Source: Novosphingobium sp.
GTDB taxonomy: Bacteria > Pseudomonadota > Alphaproteobacteria > Sphingomonadales > Sphingomonadaceae
Direction: 5' to 3'
Assembly (NCBI GenBank): GCA_016719755.1
Contig: JADJYM010000016.1
Span: 434,001 to 498,000, forward strand
Length of the DNA stretch: 64,000 nucleotides
Position 1 is the stretch's first letter; every line of letters begins with the position of its first letter. The position numbers and the translations under genes were made by a program. Below, one piece after another: positions 8,155-16,571 of the stretch. The notes below the pieces were generated by a model. It saw only the letters and a program-made list of their open reading frames with translations, made no database searches and had not been told where the DNA came from.

Positions 8155-9852
8155 ATGGGATCGCCGGACAATCAACCCGCCGCGCGGCTGTTTGCCGGCT
8201 GGGACGATTCGAGCGGGCGAACCTGCCTGATTGCGGCCGACGGGCAGGAATACAGCCACGCGCGAATCGCGGCGCTGGGCGGTCAGGTGGCGGCTCTGGC
8301 GGCGCGGGCGCCCGCGCTGGTCCTGATCGAGGGACGCAACACCCCCGCCTTCATCGCGGCCCATGTCGCGGCGCTGCGGGCCGGGCTGGCGGTCCACGTG
8401 CTCGATCCGGCACGGACGCGGGACAACGCCCGCCTGGAAGAAGAATTCCGCCCGCTGGCGGTCATCGCTACCGCCGGGCCGGAACCGCAGGTGCGGCTGA
8501 CCGGCCTGCACCCCGCTCCGGTCCATCCCGACCTTGCCCTGCTGCTGCCGACATCGGGCACCACCGGTTCCAGCAAGATGGCAAAGATTTCCGCGCGCGC
8601 GATTGCGGCCAATACGGCCTCGATCATCGAATATCTCGGGATCGGTCCGGCCGACTGCGCGATCACCACGCTGAAGCCGTTCTATTCGTTCGGGATGTCG
8701 GTGCTCAACACCCATCTGGAGGCGGGCGGTTCGATCCTTCTCAACGATGCGGGCATTGAAACGCCCGAATTCTGGCAGCGCGCGGCATCCCGCCCGGTGA
8801 CCAGCCTGGCCGGTGTTCCGCATACCTTCGAACTGCTGGCAACCCTGCTGCCGCGCCTTGAAACCCTGCCTTCGCTGCGCTTCCTGGCCCAGGCCGGGGG
8901 CCGACTCGCGCCCGGACTGGTGCGCCAGTTCGCCGGGCTGGGCGCCCGGTCGGGGTGGGATTTCTTCGTCATGTACGGCCAGACCGAGGCATCCCCCCGG
9001 ATCAGCTATCTGCCGCCCGCCCTGGCCGGCGAATTTCCGGATTCGATCGGCCAGGCGATCCCCGGCGGGCGGCTGTGGATCGCGGACGAGCACGGCAGGC
9101 CGGTCGATGCGCCGGATGCCGAGGGTGAACTGTACTACGCCGGGCCGAACGTGATGTCCGGCTATGCCCACGGCGCGGACGATCTGGCCGGGCTGGAGGA
9201 CTTGCCGCACCTCGCCACGGGCGATCTGGCGCGGCGTCTGGCCAATGGCCTGTTCGTGATTACCGGGCGCCGGTCGCGCTTCGTCAAGCCGTTCGGCCTG
9301 CGGATCAGCCTCGATGCCGTGGAAGCGCTGCTCGCGGATGAAGGCATCGCCGCCGCCGCCGCGCCGCACGGGGATGGAATCGCCGTGCTGGTCGCGGCTG
9401 GCGGCGCGGCGGATGCCGCGGCCAGGGTCAGGCAGATCCTCGCCACGCGCCTGCACCTGCCCGCCGCCCTGTTCGATGTCCGCGTGGCCGATGCGATCCC
9501 GCTGCTGCCGAACGAGAAGATCGATCGCCGCGCCGTGGCGGCAATCGTTGCCACGCCGGGCGAAACCGGCAGTGGCGGCGCCAGAGCGTTCATCGGCGAG
9601 GTCTGGCGGGAGTTCGTGGCGATCCTGCATGACCGGTCAGCCACCGCAAGCTGCGTGCTGGACATCTTCATCGAACAGTTCGGCGACCGGGTGCACCAGG
9701 AAAGCGACAGCTTCATCGAGCTGGGCGGCGATTCGATGGCCGCGGTGACCTTCGCGATCGCGCTTGAGGAGATGCTGGGATCGCTTCCCGAAGACTGGCC
9801 GTCGATGTCGATCGCGCAGCTTGAACGCCTGCGGGAGAGCAGCCTTGTCTGA
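8155..9852 (+). CDS. adenylate-forming ligase with C-terminal carrier domain
   Basis: A 565-residue protein in the acyl-CoA synthetase/NRPS adenylation family. The ATP loop TSGTTGSSK lies at 133-141, YGQTE (A5) at 274-278, and a TGDLARRLANG-like A7 region further on. A terminal peptidyl/acyl-carrier module follows, with GGDSMAAV, Ser527 being the pantetheine attachment site. It would activate a carboxylic acid as an acyl-AMP and load it on its own carrier arm. The start ATG 8155 follows the Stealth stop by one base. It overlaps the downstream acyltransferase by 8 bp, which makes that membrane enzyme the obvious recipient of the bound acyl group. The acid substrate cannot be read from sequence. 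Confidence 0.85.
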   Translation: MGSPDNQPAARLFAGWDDSSGRTCLIAADGQEYSHARIAALGGQVAALAARAPALVLIEGRNTPAFIAAHVAALRAGLAVHVLDPARTRDNARLEEEFRPLAVIATAGPEPQVRLTGLHPAPVHPDLALLLPTSGTTGSSKMAKISARAIAANTASIIEYLGIGPADCAITTLKPFYSFGMSVLNTHLEAGGSILLNDAGIETPEFWQRAASRPVTSLAGVPHTFELLATLLPRLETLPSLRFLAQAGGRLAPGLVRQFAGLGARSGWDFFVMYGQTEASPRISYLPPALAGEFPDSIGQAIPGGRLWIADEHGRPVDAPDAEGELYYAGPNVMSGYAHGADDLAGLEDLPHLATGDLARRLANGLFVITGRRSRFVKPFGLRISLDAVEALLADEGIAAAAAPHGDGIAVLVAAGGAADAAARVRQILATRLHLPAALFDVRVADAIPLLPNEKIDRRAVAAIVATPGETGSGGARAFIGEVWREFVAILHDRSATASCVLDIFIEQFGDRVHQESDSFIELGGDSMAAVTFAIALEEMLGSLPEDWPSMSIAQLERLRESSLV

Positions 9853-10888
9853 CCGGACGAGCCGCTCGGTCGATACCGTGATTCTCGCCAAGGCCTGCGC
9901 CATGGTGCTGATGGTGGCCAACCATTCGCGGCTGTCGCAGGCGCTGTTCGATGTGCCCGCGCTGTATGGCGGGCTCAACGCCATGCTGGTGATTTCCGGG
10001 CTGACCATGGCCACCCATGCCTTTCAGCACGACACGCGCCGTACCCTGCGCGCCTTTGCCCGGTTCGGCCTGCGGCTGGCCGTGCCCTGCCTTGCGGTGG
10101 CGGCAGTCTGGGACACGCTGATGCTGGCGCTGGGCGCGCGCGACATCACGCTGTTCAAATACTTTGCCGAGCTGGCCCTGTTCAGCAACTGGCTGTCGAC
10201 TCACAAGCTTGCGCTGTTTCCGATCTGGTATGTCCAGGCGGTGGTGCAGATGCTGGCGGGGCTGGGGCTGCTGTTCCTGCTGTGCGATCTTACGCCGCGC
10301 ATCAGGAAAGCCCCGGTCGCGGTCACCGGCGCACTGCTGGCGCTGGCGCTGGCTGGCGCGCTGGCCTCTTACGCAAGCTGGGACACCTCGGCCCTGGAAG
10401 ACCGCCTGCCGCACCTGCTGGTCTGGAACTTCGTGCTGGGCTGGCTGATCTGGGCCGTGCAGCGCGGCGGCCGGACTTCGCGCGGCGGCAAGCTGGCGAT
10501 CACCGCCGTCCTGCTGGCGGCGGTTGCCATGGTCTATCTGGCAAGTCCGGCCAACAACGGCGTTTCGCGGGCATTCTGGATGACCGCGATCGTGCTGCCG
10601 GTGATCTGGTGGCATCGCGTCAGCCTGCCCAGGCCACTGGTCCACCTGGTCCACCTGATCGCGCAGTCGGTCTTCGCGATCTTCCTGCTGCATTTCTATG
10701 TCTTCGGCCTGATCGAGGAACCGCTGAAGCATTTTGGCCTGGACCAGCCGGTGGTGCTGGCCCTGCTCAAGCTGGCTGCCGGACTGGCCGTGCCGGTGCT
10801 GTGCTGGGCCTGGTTCACCGCATTCATGCGGGTGCGGCGCAAGCGCACGGTCCAGCGCCGCATGGAAGCGGCCCCGCCTGCCCCATAA
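9845..10888 (+). CDS. acyltransferase-3-like integral membrane protein
   Basis: A ~347-residue polytopic membrane protein with about ten hydrophobic helices. It opens with VILAKACAMVLMVANHSRL, which resembles helix 1 of acyltransferase-3 proteins, where the conserved His (ANHS) is catalytic. AFWMTAIVLPV and IFLLHFYVFG are later helices. These enzymes move acyl groups across or onto glycans and lipids at the inner membrane. I chose TTG 9845 as start: GGGAGAG lies about six bases upstream and it overlaps the ligase-carrier gene end, giving translational coupling. ATG 9902 is a fallback. The partner carrier protein probably supplies the acyl donor. Confidence 0.72.
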   Translation: MSDRTSRSVDTVILAKACAMVLMVANHSRLSQALFDVPALYGGLNAMLVISGLTMATHAFQHDTRRTLRAFARFGLRLAVPCLAVAAVWDTLMLALGARDITLFKYFAELALFSNWLSTHKLALFPIWYVQAVVQMLAGLGLLFLLCDLTPRIRKAPVAVTGALLALALAGALASYASWDTSALEDRLPHLLVWNFVLGWLIWAVQRGGRTSRGGKLAITAVLLAAVAMVYLASPANNGVSRAFWMTAIVLPVIWWHRVSLPRPLVHLVHLIAQSVFAIFLLHFYVFGLIEEPLKHFGLDQPVVLALLKLAAGLAVPVLCWAWFTAFMRVRRKRTVQRRMEAAPPAP

Positions 10889-10921
10889 GCGCGCCAGGGC
10901 ACGAGGCACGGCGCGGTCTCC

Positions 10922-10990
10922 AGTCAGAATGATATTAATAATGTATCTGTTTGTGGCTTGACGCAGGCCGCGTGAACTGGCGCAATCGCC
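10922..10990 (+). promoter_or_regulatory. AT-rich island and possible promoter before the sulfotransferase
   Basis: Within the 149-bp gap is a strikingly AT-rich stretch (10927-10953, including GATATTAATAATGTATC), followed by TTGACG at 10958-10963, a fair -35 box. A -10 around 10981-10986 would be weak (CGCAAT). The gap suggests that the sulfotransferase has its own promoter. Confidence 0.3.
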
Positions 10991-11037
10991 CGGCAAGCAG
11001 CGCCGATGCCGATGTGCTGCCCTGAGGGAGAGCGAAA

Positions 11038-12288
11038 ATGACCGGACCAGCGCATTCACCCGGATCAGGGGCGGGCGGTGCCGCGCTTGAAACTCCTTAC
11101 CGGCTGGCGCTGGAGCCCTTCACCGGGGCCTTTTCCGCCCAGACCATGCTGGGGGCCGCCGAAGCCGCAACCGGACTTGGCGACTGGGGCGGCAGGCGCT
11201 GGGATGAAGAGCGGTTCCGGCATGATTTCACCATCCTGTGCCAGGATCTGGAAGAAACGGCGCACCTTACTCCGGCAGGGCGCAGCCGGGCCAGGAGCCG
11301 CCTGCACACCATTCTGGTCTCGCGGCTGCGCTATATCGCCGCGCGCCAGGCGGCGCGCGGGGTCGATGCCGAACGGATCGTGGCTCCGCTGATCGGCATG
11401 GGGATGCCCCGGGCCGGAACCACGTTTCTGCACGCCCTGCTCGCCCAGGACCCCGCCAACCGCGCCCCGCGCAGCTTCGAGGCGGCAATCCCGGTCCCGC
11501 TGGATGGAGCAGACGGGGACATCCGCTGCCAGCTGTTCCAGCAGATCCTGGCTTTTCAGGGGCTGCTCGATCCCGCCGTGACAAGCATTCACCCCCATGG
11601 CTCGGACATGCCCGACGAGTGCATCTTCCTGCAGGAACCGGACTGCAACAGCCTGTGGGGCGTTTACTGGAACGTCCCCGGTTTCGCCCAGGCGATTGCC
11701 GGCAAGCAGGTGTCCGCTTTCAAGTGGCAGCTGGGCGTGATGCAGTATCTTCAGGCGACCGGGCCGGAAGGCCGCTGGACCCTGAAGGCGCCGGGGCACA
11801 TATTCGCGTGGGACGAACTGCGCATGACCTTCCCCGATGCGCTGATCTATGTGAACCACCGCGATCCGGCCAGGGTCATCCCTTCGATTGCCAGCCTGCT
11901 GATGGTGCTGCGGCACACCTTTTCGGACGCGGCGATCGACCCGGTGGCCCTGGGGCGCGGGCAGCTTGCAGCCTGGTCCGCGGGAATGAACCGCTATACC
12001 GACTGGCGCGGCGGCGAAGGCCGGGATGCCCGTGTCGCCGATATCCACTTCACCGATCTCATCGCCCGGCCGGTCGAGACGGTGCGGCAGCTCTACGATC
12101 GCTTCGGCCTGCGTTTCACCCCGCAATTCCGCGAACGGATGCTGCGGCACCTTGAAACCGATCACCACGGCAAGGGCGCCTCGCGCAGCTATGCGCTTGG
12201 CGATTATGGCATCGACGAGGCGATGATCGAGCGCGCGTTCGGCGGCTACATCGACCAATTCGCCATCCAGCGGGAAAAGCGCGGGTAG
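11038..12288 (+). CDS. sulfotransferase family protein
   Basis: A 416-residue cytosolic enzyme expected to move sulfate from PAPS onto a hydroxyl or amine. The 5'-phosphosulfate loop is MGMPRAGTTFLHALL (PRAGTTF at 124-130), and the 3'-phosphate segment is YVNHRDPARVIPSIASL. The general layout matches the large bacterial sulfotransferase group. ATG 11038 follows a GAGGGAG ribosome site. It is separated from the acyltransferase by 149 bp but faces the same direction after the lipid/glycan genes, so a sulfated glycolipid or glycan is a reasonable guess. No PAPS synthesis genes are in this window. Substrate unknown. Confidence 0.85.
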   Translation: MTGPAHSPGSGAGGAALETPYRLALEPFTGAFSAQTMLGAAEAATGLGDWGGRRWDEERFRHDFTILCQDLEETAHLTPAGRSRARSRLHTILVSRLRYIAARQAARGVDAERIVAPLIGMGMPRAGTTFLHALLAQDPANRAPRSFEAAIPVPLDGADGDIRCQLFQQILAFQGLLDPAVTSIHPHGSDMPDECIFLQEPDCNSLWGVYWNVPGFAQAIAGKQVSAFKWQLGVMQYLQATGPEGRWTLKAPGHIFAWDELRMTFPDALIYVNHRDPARVIPSIASLLMVLRHTFSDAAIDPVALGRGQLAAWSAGMNRYTDWRGGEGRDARVADIHFTDLIARPVETVRQLYDRFGLRFTPQFRERMLRHLETDHHGKGASRSYALGDYGIDEAMIERAFGGYIDQFAIQREKRG

Positions 12289-12310
12289 GCGTCAGGCCCT
12301 TGCGCCGCGT

Positions 12311-13099
12311 TCACCCGATGGCGAAGCCGCCATCGATCCTGAAGGTCTGCCCGGTGATGTAGCTGCCCGATGGTCCCGCCAGGTAGACCGCCAGCCAGCC
12401 GACATCGCCGGGTTTGCCGTATCCCAGCAGATGGCGCTCCGTATTGGCGCCGGGCCCGCCCAAAGGCATGGCGCCCTCCATTTTGGGGGCATTGCCCGGG
12501 ATCGCCCCGGGCAGGATGGCATTGACGAGGATCCCGTCCCCGGCGTGTTCGAAGGCAAGCGTCCGGCAGAGCTGGTTGAGCGCCGCCTTCGACGCTCCAT
12601 AGGCCGCATTGCCGGTCAGCACGGGATGCTGCGAGCCGATGGTGCTGAGCGCGATGATCCGCCCCGGCCTGCCCGCCGCCCTGAGCTGCCTGATCGCCTC
12701 GCGGGCGGTAAGAAAAGCGCCGCGGGTGTTGACCGCGAACATCGCATCCCATTGCCCGGCGGTCATTTCGGTTGCGGGAACGCCGCCCTGCATCATCGCG
12801 CCAAGGATCACGATATCGGCGGTTTCGCCGCGTCCGGCCAGATCCGCGAACAGGGCCAGGACGCTGGACTCGTCCGCCGGATCGCACCGGGCAGCGCGGG
12901 CTTGCCCGCCCGCTGCGCGAATGGCGGCGGCCACCCGTTCGGCCTCGGCGGAATCGTCGTGCGCGGCCACCACGCTGGCGCCCGCCCGTGCCAGGGTCAT
13001 GGCGATGGACTCCGCCAGCCCTGATCCCGCGCCAGTGACAAGCGCGGTCCGGCCGGTCAGGGCGAAGGCTTCGGTCAGCGCCTGGGCTGTGTCGGTCAT
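12311..13099 (-). CDS. SDR family oxidoreductase
   Basis: A 262-residue classical short-chain dehydrogenase. The cofactor loop TGAGSGL is at 22-28, NTRGAF lies near 124-129, and the catalytic residues are Ser152 (STIGS), Tyr167 and Lys171 (YGASK). The C-terminus ends in ITGQTFRIDGGF, as in FabG-like proteins. The cofactor motif reads GxxxGLA with no basic residue just after beta2 (HDDSAEAERV), so NAD preference is likely. It starts at ATG 13099 behind GGGAGAA and converges on the sulfotransferase with 22 bp between stops. It could reduce an intermediate of the lipid cluster, but orientation gives no firm support. Confidence 0.85.
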   Translation of the reverse strand: MTDTAQALTEAFALTGRTALVTGAGSGLAESIAMTLARAGASVVAAHDDSAEAERVAAAIRAAGGQARAARCDPADESSVLALFADLAGRGETADIVILGAMMQGGVPATEMTAGQWDAMFAVNTRGAFLTAREAIRQLRAAGRPGRIIALSTIGSQHPVLTGNAAYGASKAALNQLCRTLAFEHAGDGILVNAILPGAIPGNAPKMEGAMPLGGPGANTERHLLGYGKPGDVGWLAVYLAGPSGSYITGQTFRIDGGFAIG

Positions 13100-13224
13100 G
13101 GGTTCTCCCGGAACGGATTGTCGTTGCCGGCTTCCGTCATGGCTGGGGATCGCCGCTGCGGCAAGGACGCCGCGCAATCCGAACCGGCCGAACCGTCCGG
13201 CGGGTTCGCCGCCCTGGCGCCCGG

Positions 13225-13353
13225 TCAATACAACCTTGCCGGTTCGTCCGGGTGATCCATCATCTGGCGGCGCAGCTGCCGCCCGTCGCTGGACTGGTCC
13301 AGCCACACCAGCACGGCCGCCAGTGCCGCGACCACCATGAACACATACCGCAT
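13225..13353 (-). CDS. 42-aa single-pass membrane miniprotein
   Basis: An ATG at 13353 preceded by GGAGGGACC, an unusually strong ribosome site. It opens a 42-codon frame: a hydrophobic segment (residues 3-18, VFMVVAALAAVLVWL core), then a charged tail with RQLRRQMMDH. A short membrane anchor with a cytoplasmic or periplasmic basic tail is the whole protein. No family recognised. The ribosome site, codon-use style and isolated placement in a 380-bp gap support a real gene. Confidence 0.55.
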   Translation of the reverse strand: MRYVFMVVAALAAVLVWLDQSSDGRQLRRQMMDHPDEPARLY

Positions 13354-13479
13354 GGTCCCTCCATCCGCCCCGCTTGCCGCGCCGGTATCCCCTGGCCGCG
13401 CCCAGCCTTGCCGGGCGAAGCCTAATCCGGGCTTGCCGGACTGGGTAAGCAGGTGCGGTTTCCGCAGCCAGCCGGGCTG

Positions 13480-13776
13480 TTAACGCTGCGCGCGCAGCGC
13501 CGCCCATTCCGGGCGGCGGCGGAACATCGCATCGACATAGGAACAGGCCGGATCGATCGTGAAGCCGTGCTCGCGGGCATCGTCGACCAGCGCCTCGACC
13601 AGCCGCGCCGCCACGCCGCGCCCGCCGATCTCCGGGGGCACGATGGTATGTTCGGCCACGCGTGCCGACCCGCGCCGCACCCAGGTGAGGCGGCCGATGG
13701 CGCGCTCTCCGGGCAGGTGGGCGTGATATTCGCCGGCATTGCCACTGCCGTGGCGGGTGATGGTTACCTCGGTCAT
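13480..13776 (-). CDS. GNAT family N-acetyltransferase, YjdJ-like
   Basis: A 98-residue minimal GNAT domain of the YjdJ/PF14542 type. The acetyl-CoA motif is PPEIGGRGVAARLVEALVDDA (about residues 47-67), followed by a CSYVDAMFRRRPEW block that is diagnostic for this small family. It is cytosolic with no extra domains, and the target is unknown. It starts at ATG 13776, 51 bp from and divergent to the threonine aldolase gene. Confidence 0.85.
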   Translation of the reverse strand: MTEVTITRHGSGNAGEYHAHLPGERAIGRLTWVRRGSARVAEHTIVPPEIGGRGVAARLVEALVDDAREHGFTIDPACSYVDAMFRRRPEWAALRAQR

Positions 13777-13827
13777 CGGCGGCAGGCTCCTCTTGCTTGA
13801 CGGGAAGGGTACCCTTGCCCATGCAAG

Positions 13828-14829
13828 ATGGCGATGCAGTTCCTTTCCGACAATGCCGCGGCGGTCCATCCCGCGATCTGGCGCGCGATGCAGGCCGCCG
13901 ACGCGCCTGACGCGCCCTATGACAACGATGCGCTGAGCGCGGGCCTTGATGCGGCCTTTGCCGATCTGTTCGGGCGGGATTGCGCCGTGCTGTGGGTGGC
14001 CACCGGCACGGCGGCCAATTGCCTGGCGCTGGCCACGCTGGTGCCGCCGCATGGCGGCGTGGTCTGCCACCGCGAGGCGCATATCGAGACTGACGAGTGC
14101 GGCGCGCCCGGCTTCTACACCCACGGCGCCAAGCTGCTGCTGGCGGACGGCGAAGGCGCGAAGCTCGATCCCGCCGGGGTTGCGGCGGTGCTCGATGCGA
14201 TTCGCGGCGATATCCACCAGGTCCAGGCCCATGCCCTGTCGGTTACCCAGGCAAGCGAATACGGGCGGTGCTACACGCCGGCCGAAATGGCCGCGCTGGC
14301 CGGTTTCGCGCAGGAACGCGGGCTGAGGCTGCACGTCGATGGCGCGCGGTTCGGCAATGCCGTGGCGCATCTTGGCTGCACGGCGTGGGAGGCCTGCGCC
14401 GGGGCTGACGTGCTCTCGTTCGGCTGTGTCAAGAATGGCGGGCTGGGCGCCGAGGCGCTGGTTTTCTTCGATCCCGCGCTTGCCGATCTTGCGCGGGTGC
14501 GCCGCAAGCGCGCGGGCCACCTGCAATCGAAGGGCCGGTTCCTCGCCGCGCAGATCCTCGCCATGCTGGAGGGCGGATTGTGGCTGGAGAATGCCCGCGC
14601 CGCCAATGCTGCCGCGCGGGAAATCGCGGCTGCGGCGGGGGAGCGCCTGCTCCACCCGGTCGAGGCGAACGAGATCTTTCTGAAGGTGGCCGCGCCCGAG
14701 CGCGAGGCGCTGCGCGCGCAGGGCTTCTCGTTCTATGACTGGGGGCCTGACGCCGCGCGGCTGGTTACCGCCTGGAACAGCGATCCGGCGCACGTTGCGA
14801 CGCTCGCCCGCGCGATCCGCGCTCTGTGA
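13828..14829 (+). CDS. low-specificity L-threonine aldolase-type PLP enzyme
   Basis: A 333-residue fold-type I PLP enzyme that would cleave L-threonine or allo-threonine to glycine and acetaldehyde. The aldolase opening FLSDNAAAVHPAIWRAM is present, followed by LWVATGTAANCLAL, HVDGARFGNAV (Asp171 pairs with the PLP nitrogen) and FGCVKNGG with Lys202 as Schiff-base lysine. The first ATG (13828) is used; ATG 13834 is equally possible and no strong ribosome site separates them. Its TGA overlaps the GTG of the EamA transporter gene, so the two are coupled. Confidence 0.85.
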   Translation: MAMQFLSDNAAAVHPAIWRAMQAADAPDAPYDNDALSAGLDAAFADLFGRDCAVLWVATGTAANCLALATLVPPHGGVVCHREAHIETDECGAPGFYTHGAKLLLADGEGAKLDPAGVAAVLDAIRGDIHQVQAHALSVTQASEYGRCYTPAEMAALAGFAQERGLRLHVDGARFGNAVAHLGCTAWEACAGADVLSFGCVKNGGLGAEALVFFDPALADLARVRRKRAGHLQSKGRFLAAQILAMLEGGLWLENARAANAAAREIAAAAGERLLHPVEANEIFLKVAAPEREALRAQGFSFYDWGPDAARLVTAWNSDPAHVATLARAIRAL

Positions 14830-15752
14830 CCGCTTCTTCCGCAGCCGATCCGGCGGGCCCGCCCGCCCAGTCGCAGGGGCGCGCGCTGGCGGCCTTTGTC
14901 CTTGTCGCGCTGATCTGGGGATCGACCTGGCTGGTGATCAAGGACCAGGTCAGCGCCGTGCCGCCCAGCTGGGCGGTGACCTGGCGGTTCCTGATCGCGG
15001 CGGCGGGGATGTTCGCCCTGGCCGCGATCCGGCGCGAGAAGCTGCTGCTCTCGCGACAGGGGATGCTGCTGGCGATCCCGGTCGGGCTGTTCCAGTTCTT
15101 CGGCAATTTCCAGCTGGTCTACCGGGCGGAACAGCACATCACCTCGGGCCTGGTCGCGGTGATCTTTGCCCTGCTGCTGGTGCCCAACGCGGTGCTGGCG
15201 CGGATCTTCGTCGGCGCGCGGGTCAATGGCCGGTTCGTGGCCGGGACGGTGGTGGCGCTGGGCGGAATCGCGCTGCTGCTGCTCCACGAATACCGCGCCG
15301 CGCCGGCCGGGACGGACGAAGTGCTGATCGGCGTTGCCCTGACTGCTTGCGCGCTGCTCTGCGCGTCGAGCGCCAATGTCCTCCAGGCGACCGAGCTGGC
15401 GCGCCGCCAGAGCGTTGTGGTTGTGATCGCCTGGGCAATGCTCGCCGGGGCCATCGCCGACGCGGTGCTGGCGCTGACGACAGCCGGGCCGCCGGTGTTC
15501 GATACCAGCCCGCGCCACCTGGCGGGGCTGTTCTATCTCGCGATCGTCGGCTCGGTCTTTACCTTTCCGCTCTACTTCGCGCTGATCCGCGACTGGGGCC
15601 CCGGCAAGGCGGCCTATAACGGGGTGGCGGTGCCGGTCGTCGCCATGACGCTCTCCACCCTGTTCGAAGGCTACCGCTGGACCGCGCTGGCCGCCGGAGG
15701 GGCGGCGCTCGCCATGACCGGGCTGCTGATCGCCCTATCGGGACGCAAGTAG
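14826..15752 (+). CDS. EamA/DMT family transporter
   Basis: A 308-residue ten-helix inner-membrane carrier of the drug/metabolite transporter superfamily with two EamA repeats. The first begins FVLVALIWGSTWLVIKDQV; the second includes GSVFTFPLYFALIRDWGPG and ends with a TGLLIAL helix. Many members export amino acids or metabolites. GTG 14826 overlaps the upstream stop. It converges on, and overlaps by 18 bp, the epimerase gene. Coupling with threonine aldolase suggests an amino-acid-related substrate, which is only inference. Confidence 0.85.
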   Translation: MTASSAADPAGPPAQSQGRALAAFVLVALIWGSTWLVIKDQVSAVPPSWAVTWRFLIAAAGMFALAAIRREKLLLSRQGMLLAIPVGLFQFFGNFQLVYRAEQHITSGLVAVIFALLLVPNAVLARIFVGARVNGRFVAGTVVALGGIALLLLHEYRAAPAGTDEVLIGVALTACALLCASSANVLQATELARRQSVVVVIAWAMLAGAIADAVLALTTAGPPVFDTSPRHLAGLFYLAIVGSVFTFPLYFALIRDWGPGKAAYNGVAVPVVAMTLSTLFEGYRWTALAAGGAALAMTGLLIALSGRK

Positions 15753-16514
15753 CGCGCGCAGCCCTTCGCGGTAGCTGGGGTAGCGCGGGCGCCAGTCCAG
15801 CACGCGCTTCGCCTTGCCGTTCGCCACCCGCCGGTTCTCCGCATAGAAACCCCGCGCCATCGGCGACAGCCCGGCTTCGTCGAGCGTTTGCAGGGGCGGC
15901 GGCGCGATCCCCAGCAGGCGGCAGGCTTCCTCGATCACCGCGTTCTGGCTGGCCGGTTCGTCGTCCGCCAGGTTGTATGCCCCCGGCGGCGCCGCGAAGG
16001 CCGCCAGCGCCCCGCTGACGATATCGTCGACATGGACCCGGCTGAACACCTGGGGCACCAGGTCGATCCGGTGGGCCCGCCCTTCGCGCACCCGCTCGAG
16101 CGCGGAACGACCCGGCCCGTAAATGCCCGGCAGACGCAGCACCCGAGCGCCCCGTTCGAGCCAGGCCGCATCGGCATCGGCGCGGGCCGTGCGGCGGCCG
16201 GTTCCGGTCGGCGCGGTTTCGTCCACCCAGGCGCCCTCCGTGTCGCCGTAGACCCCCGTAGAGGACAGGTAGACCACTTTGTGAGCCGTTATGTCCGCGC
16301 CATAGCTGGCCAGCACCGGATCGCCATCGGCTGAAGGCGGGACGGAGCTCAGCACCGCATCGGCATCGGCCAGGGCGAGGCGGACATTGGCCGAATCGTC
16401 GAACGAAAGCGTTCCCGCCCGCCCGGTCGACACGATCTCCCAGCCCCGCGCCTCCAGCGCGGAAGCGATCCGCCCGGCACTGTAGCCAAGCCCGAAAATG
16501 AAGCATCGCCGCAT
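15735..16514 (-). CDS. NAD(P)-dependent extended-SDR epimerase/dehydratase-like protein
   Basis: A 259-residue Rossmann protein of the YeeZ-like NAD-dependent epimerase group. A nucleotide loop FGLGYSAGRIA lies near the start, YLSSTGVYGDTEG is the region holding the catalytic Ser and Tyr, and VLRLPGIYGPGRS and FSRVHVDDIV follow as in extended SDRs. It lacks the usual YxxxK lysine directly after the GVYG tyrosine (Tyr-Gly-Asp-Thr), so catalytic activity is not certain. It starts at ATG 16514, divergent from pepN (57 bp between the starts), and overlaps the EamA gene end tail to tail. Confidence 0.8.
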   Translation of the reverse strand: MRRCFIFGLGYSAGRIASALEARGWEIVSTGRAGTLSFDDSANVRLALADADAVLSSVPPSADGDPVLASYGADITAHKVVYLSSTGVYGDTEGAWVDETAPTGTGRRTARADADAAWLERGARVLRLPGIYGPGRSALERVREGRAHRIDLVPQVFSRVHVDDIVSGALAAFAAPPGAYNLADDEPASQNAVIEEACRLLGIAPPPLQTLDEAGLSPMARGFYAENRRVANGKAKRVLDWRPRYPSYREGLRALLASR

Positions 16515-16571
16515 CGTCTTTCCCTAGTCGCTGCGGGTGGCATTCGGAAGCGGCTTGTCTAGAATGGGGCG

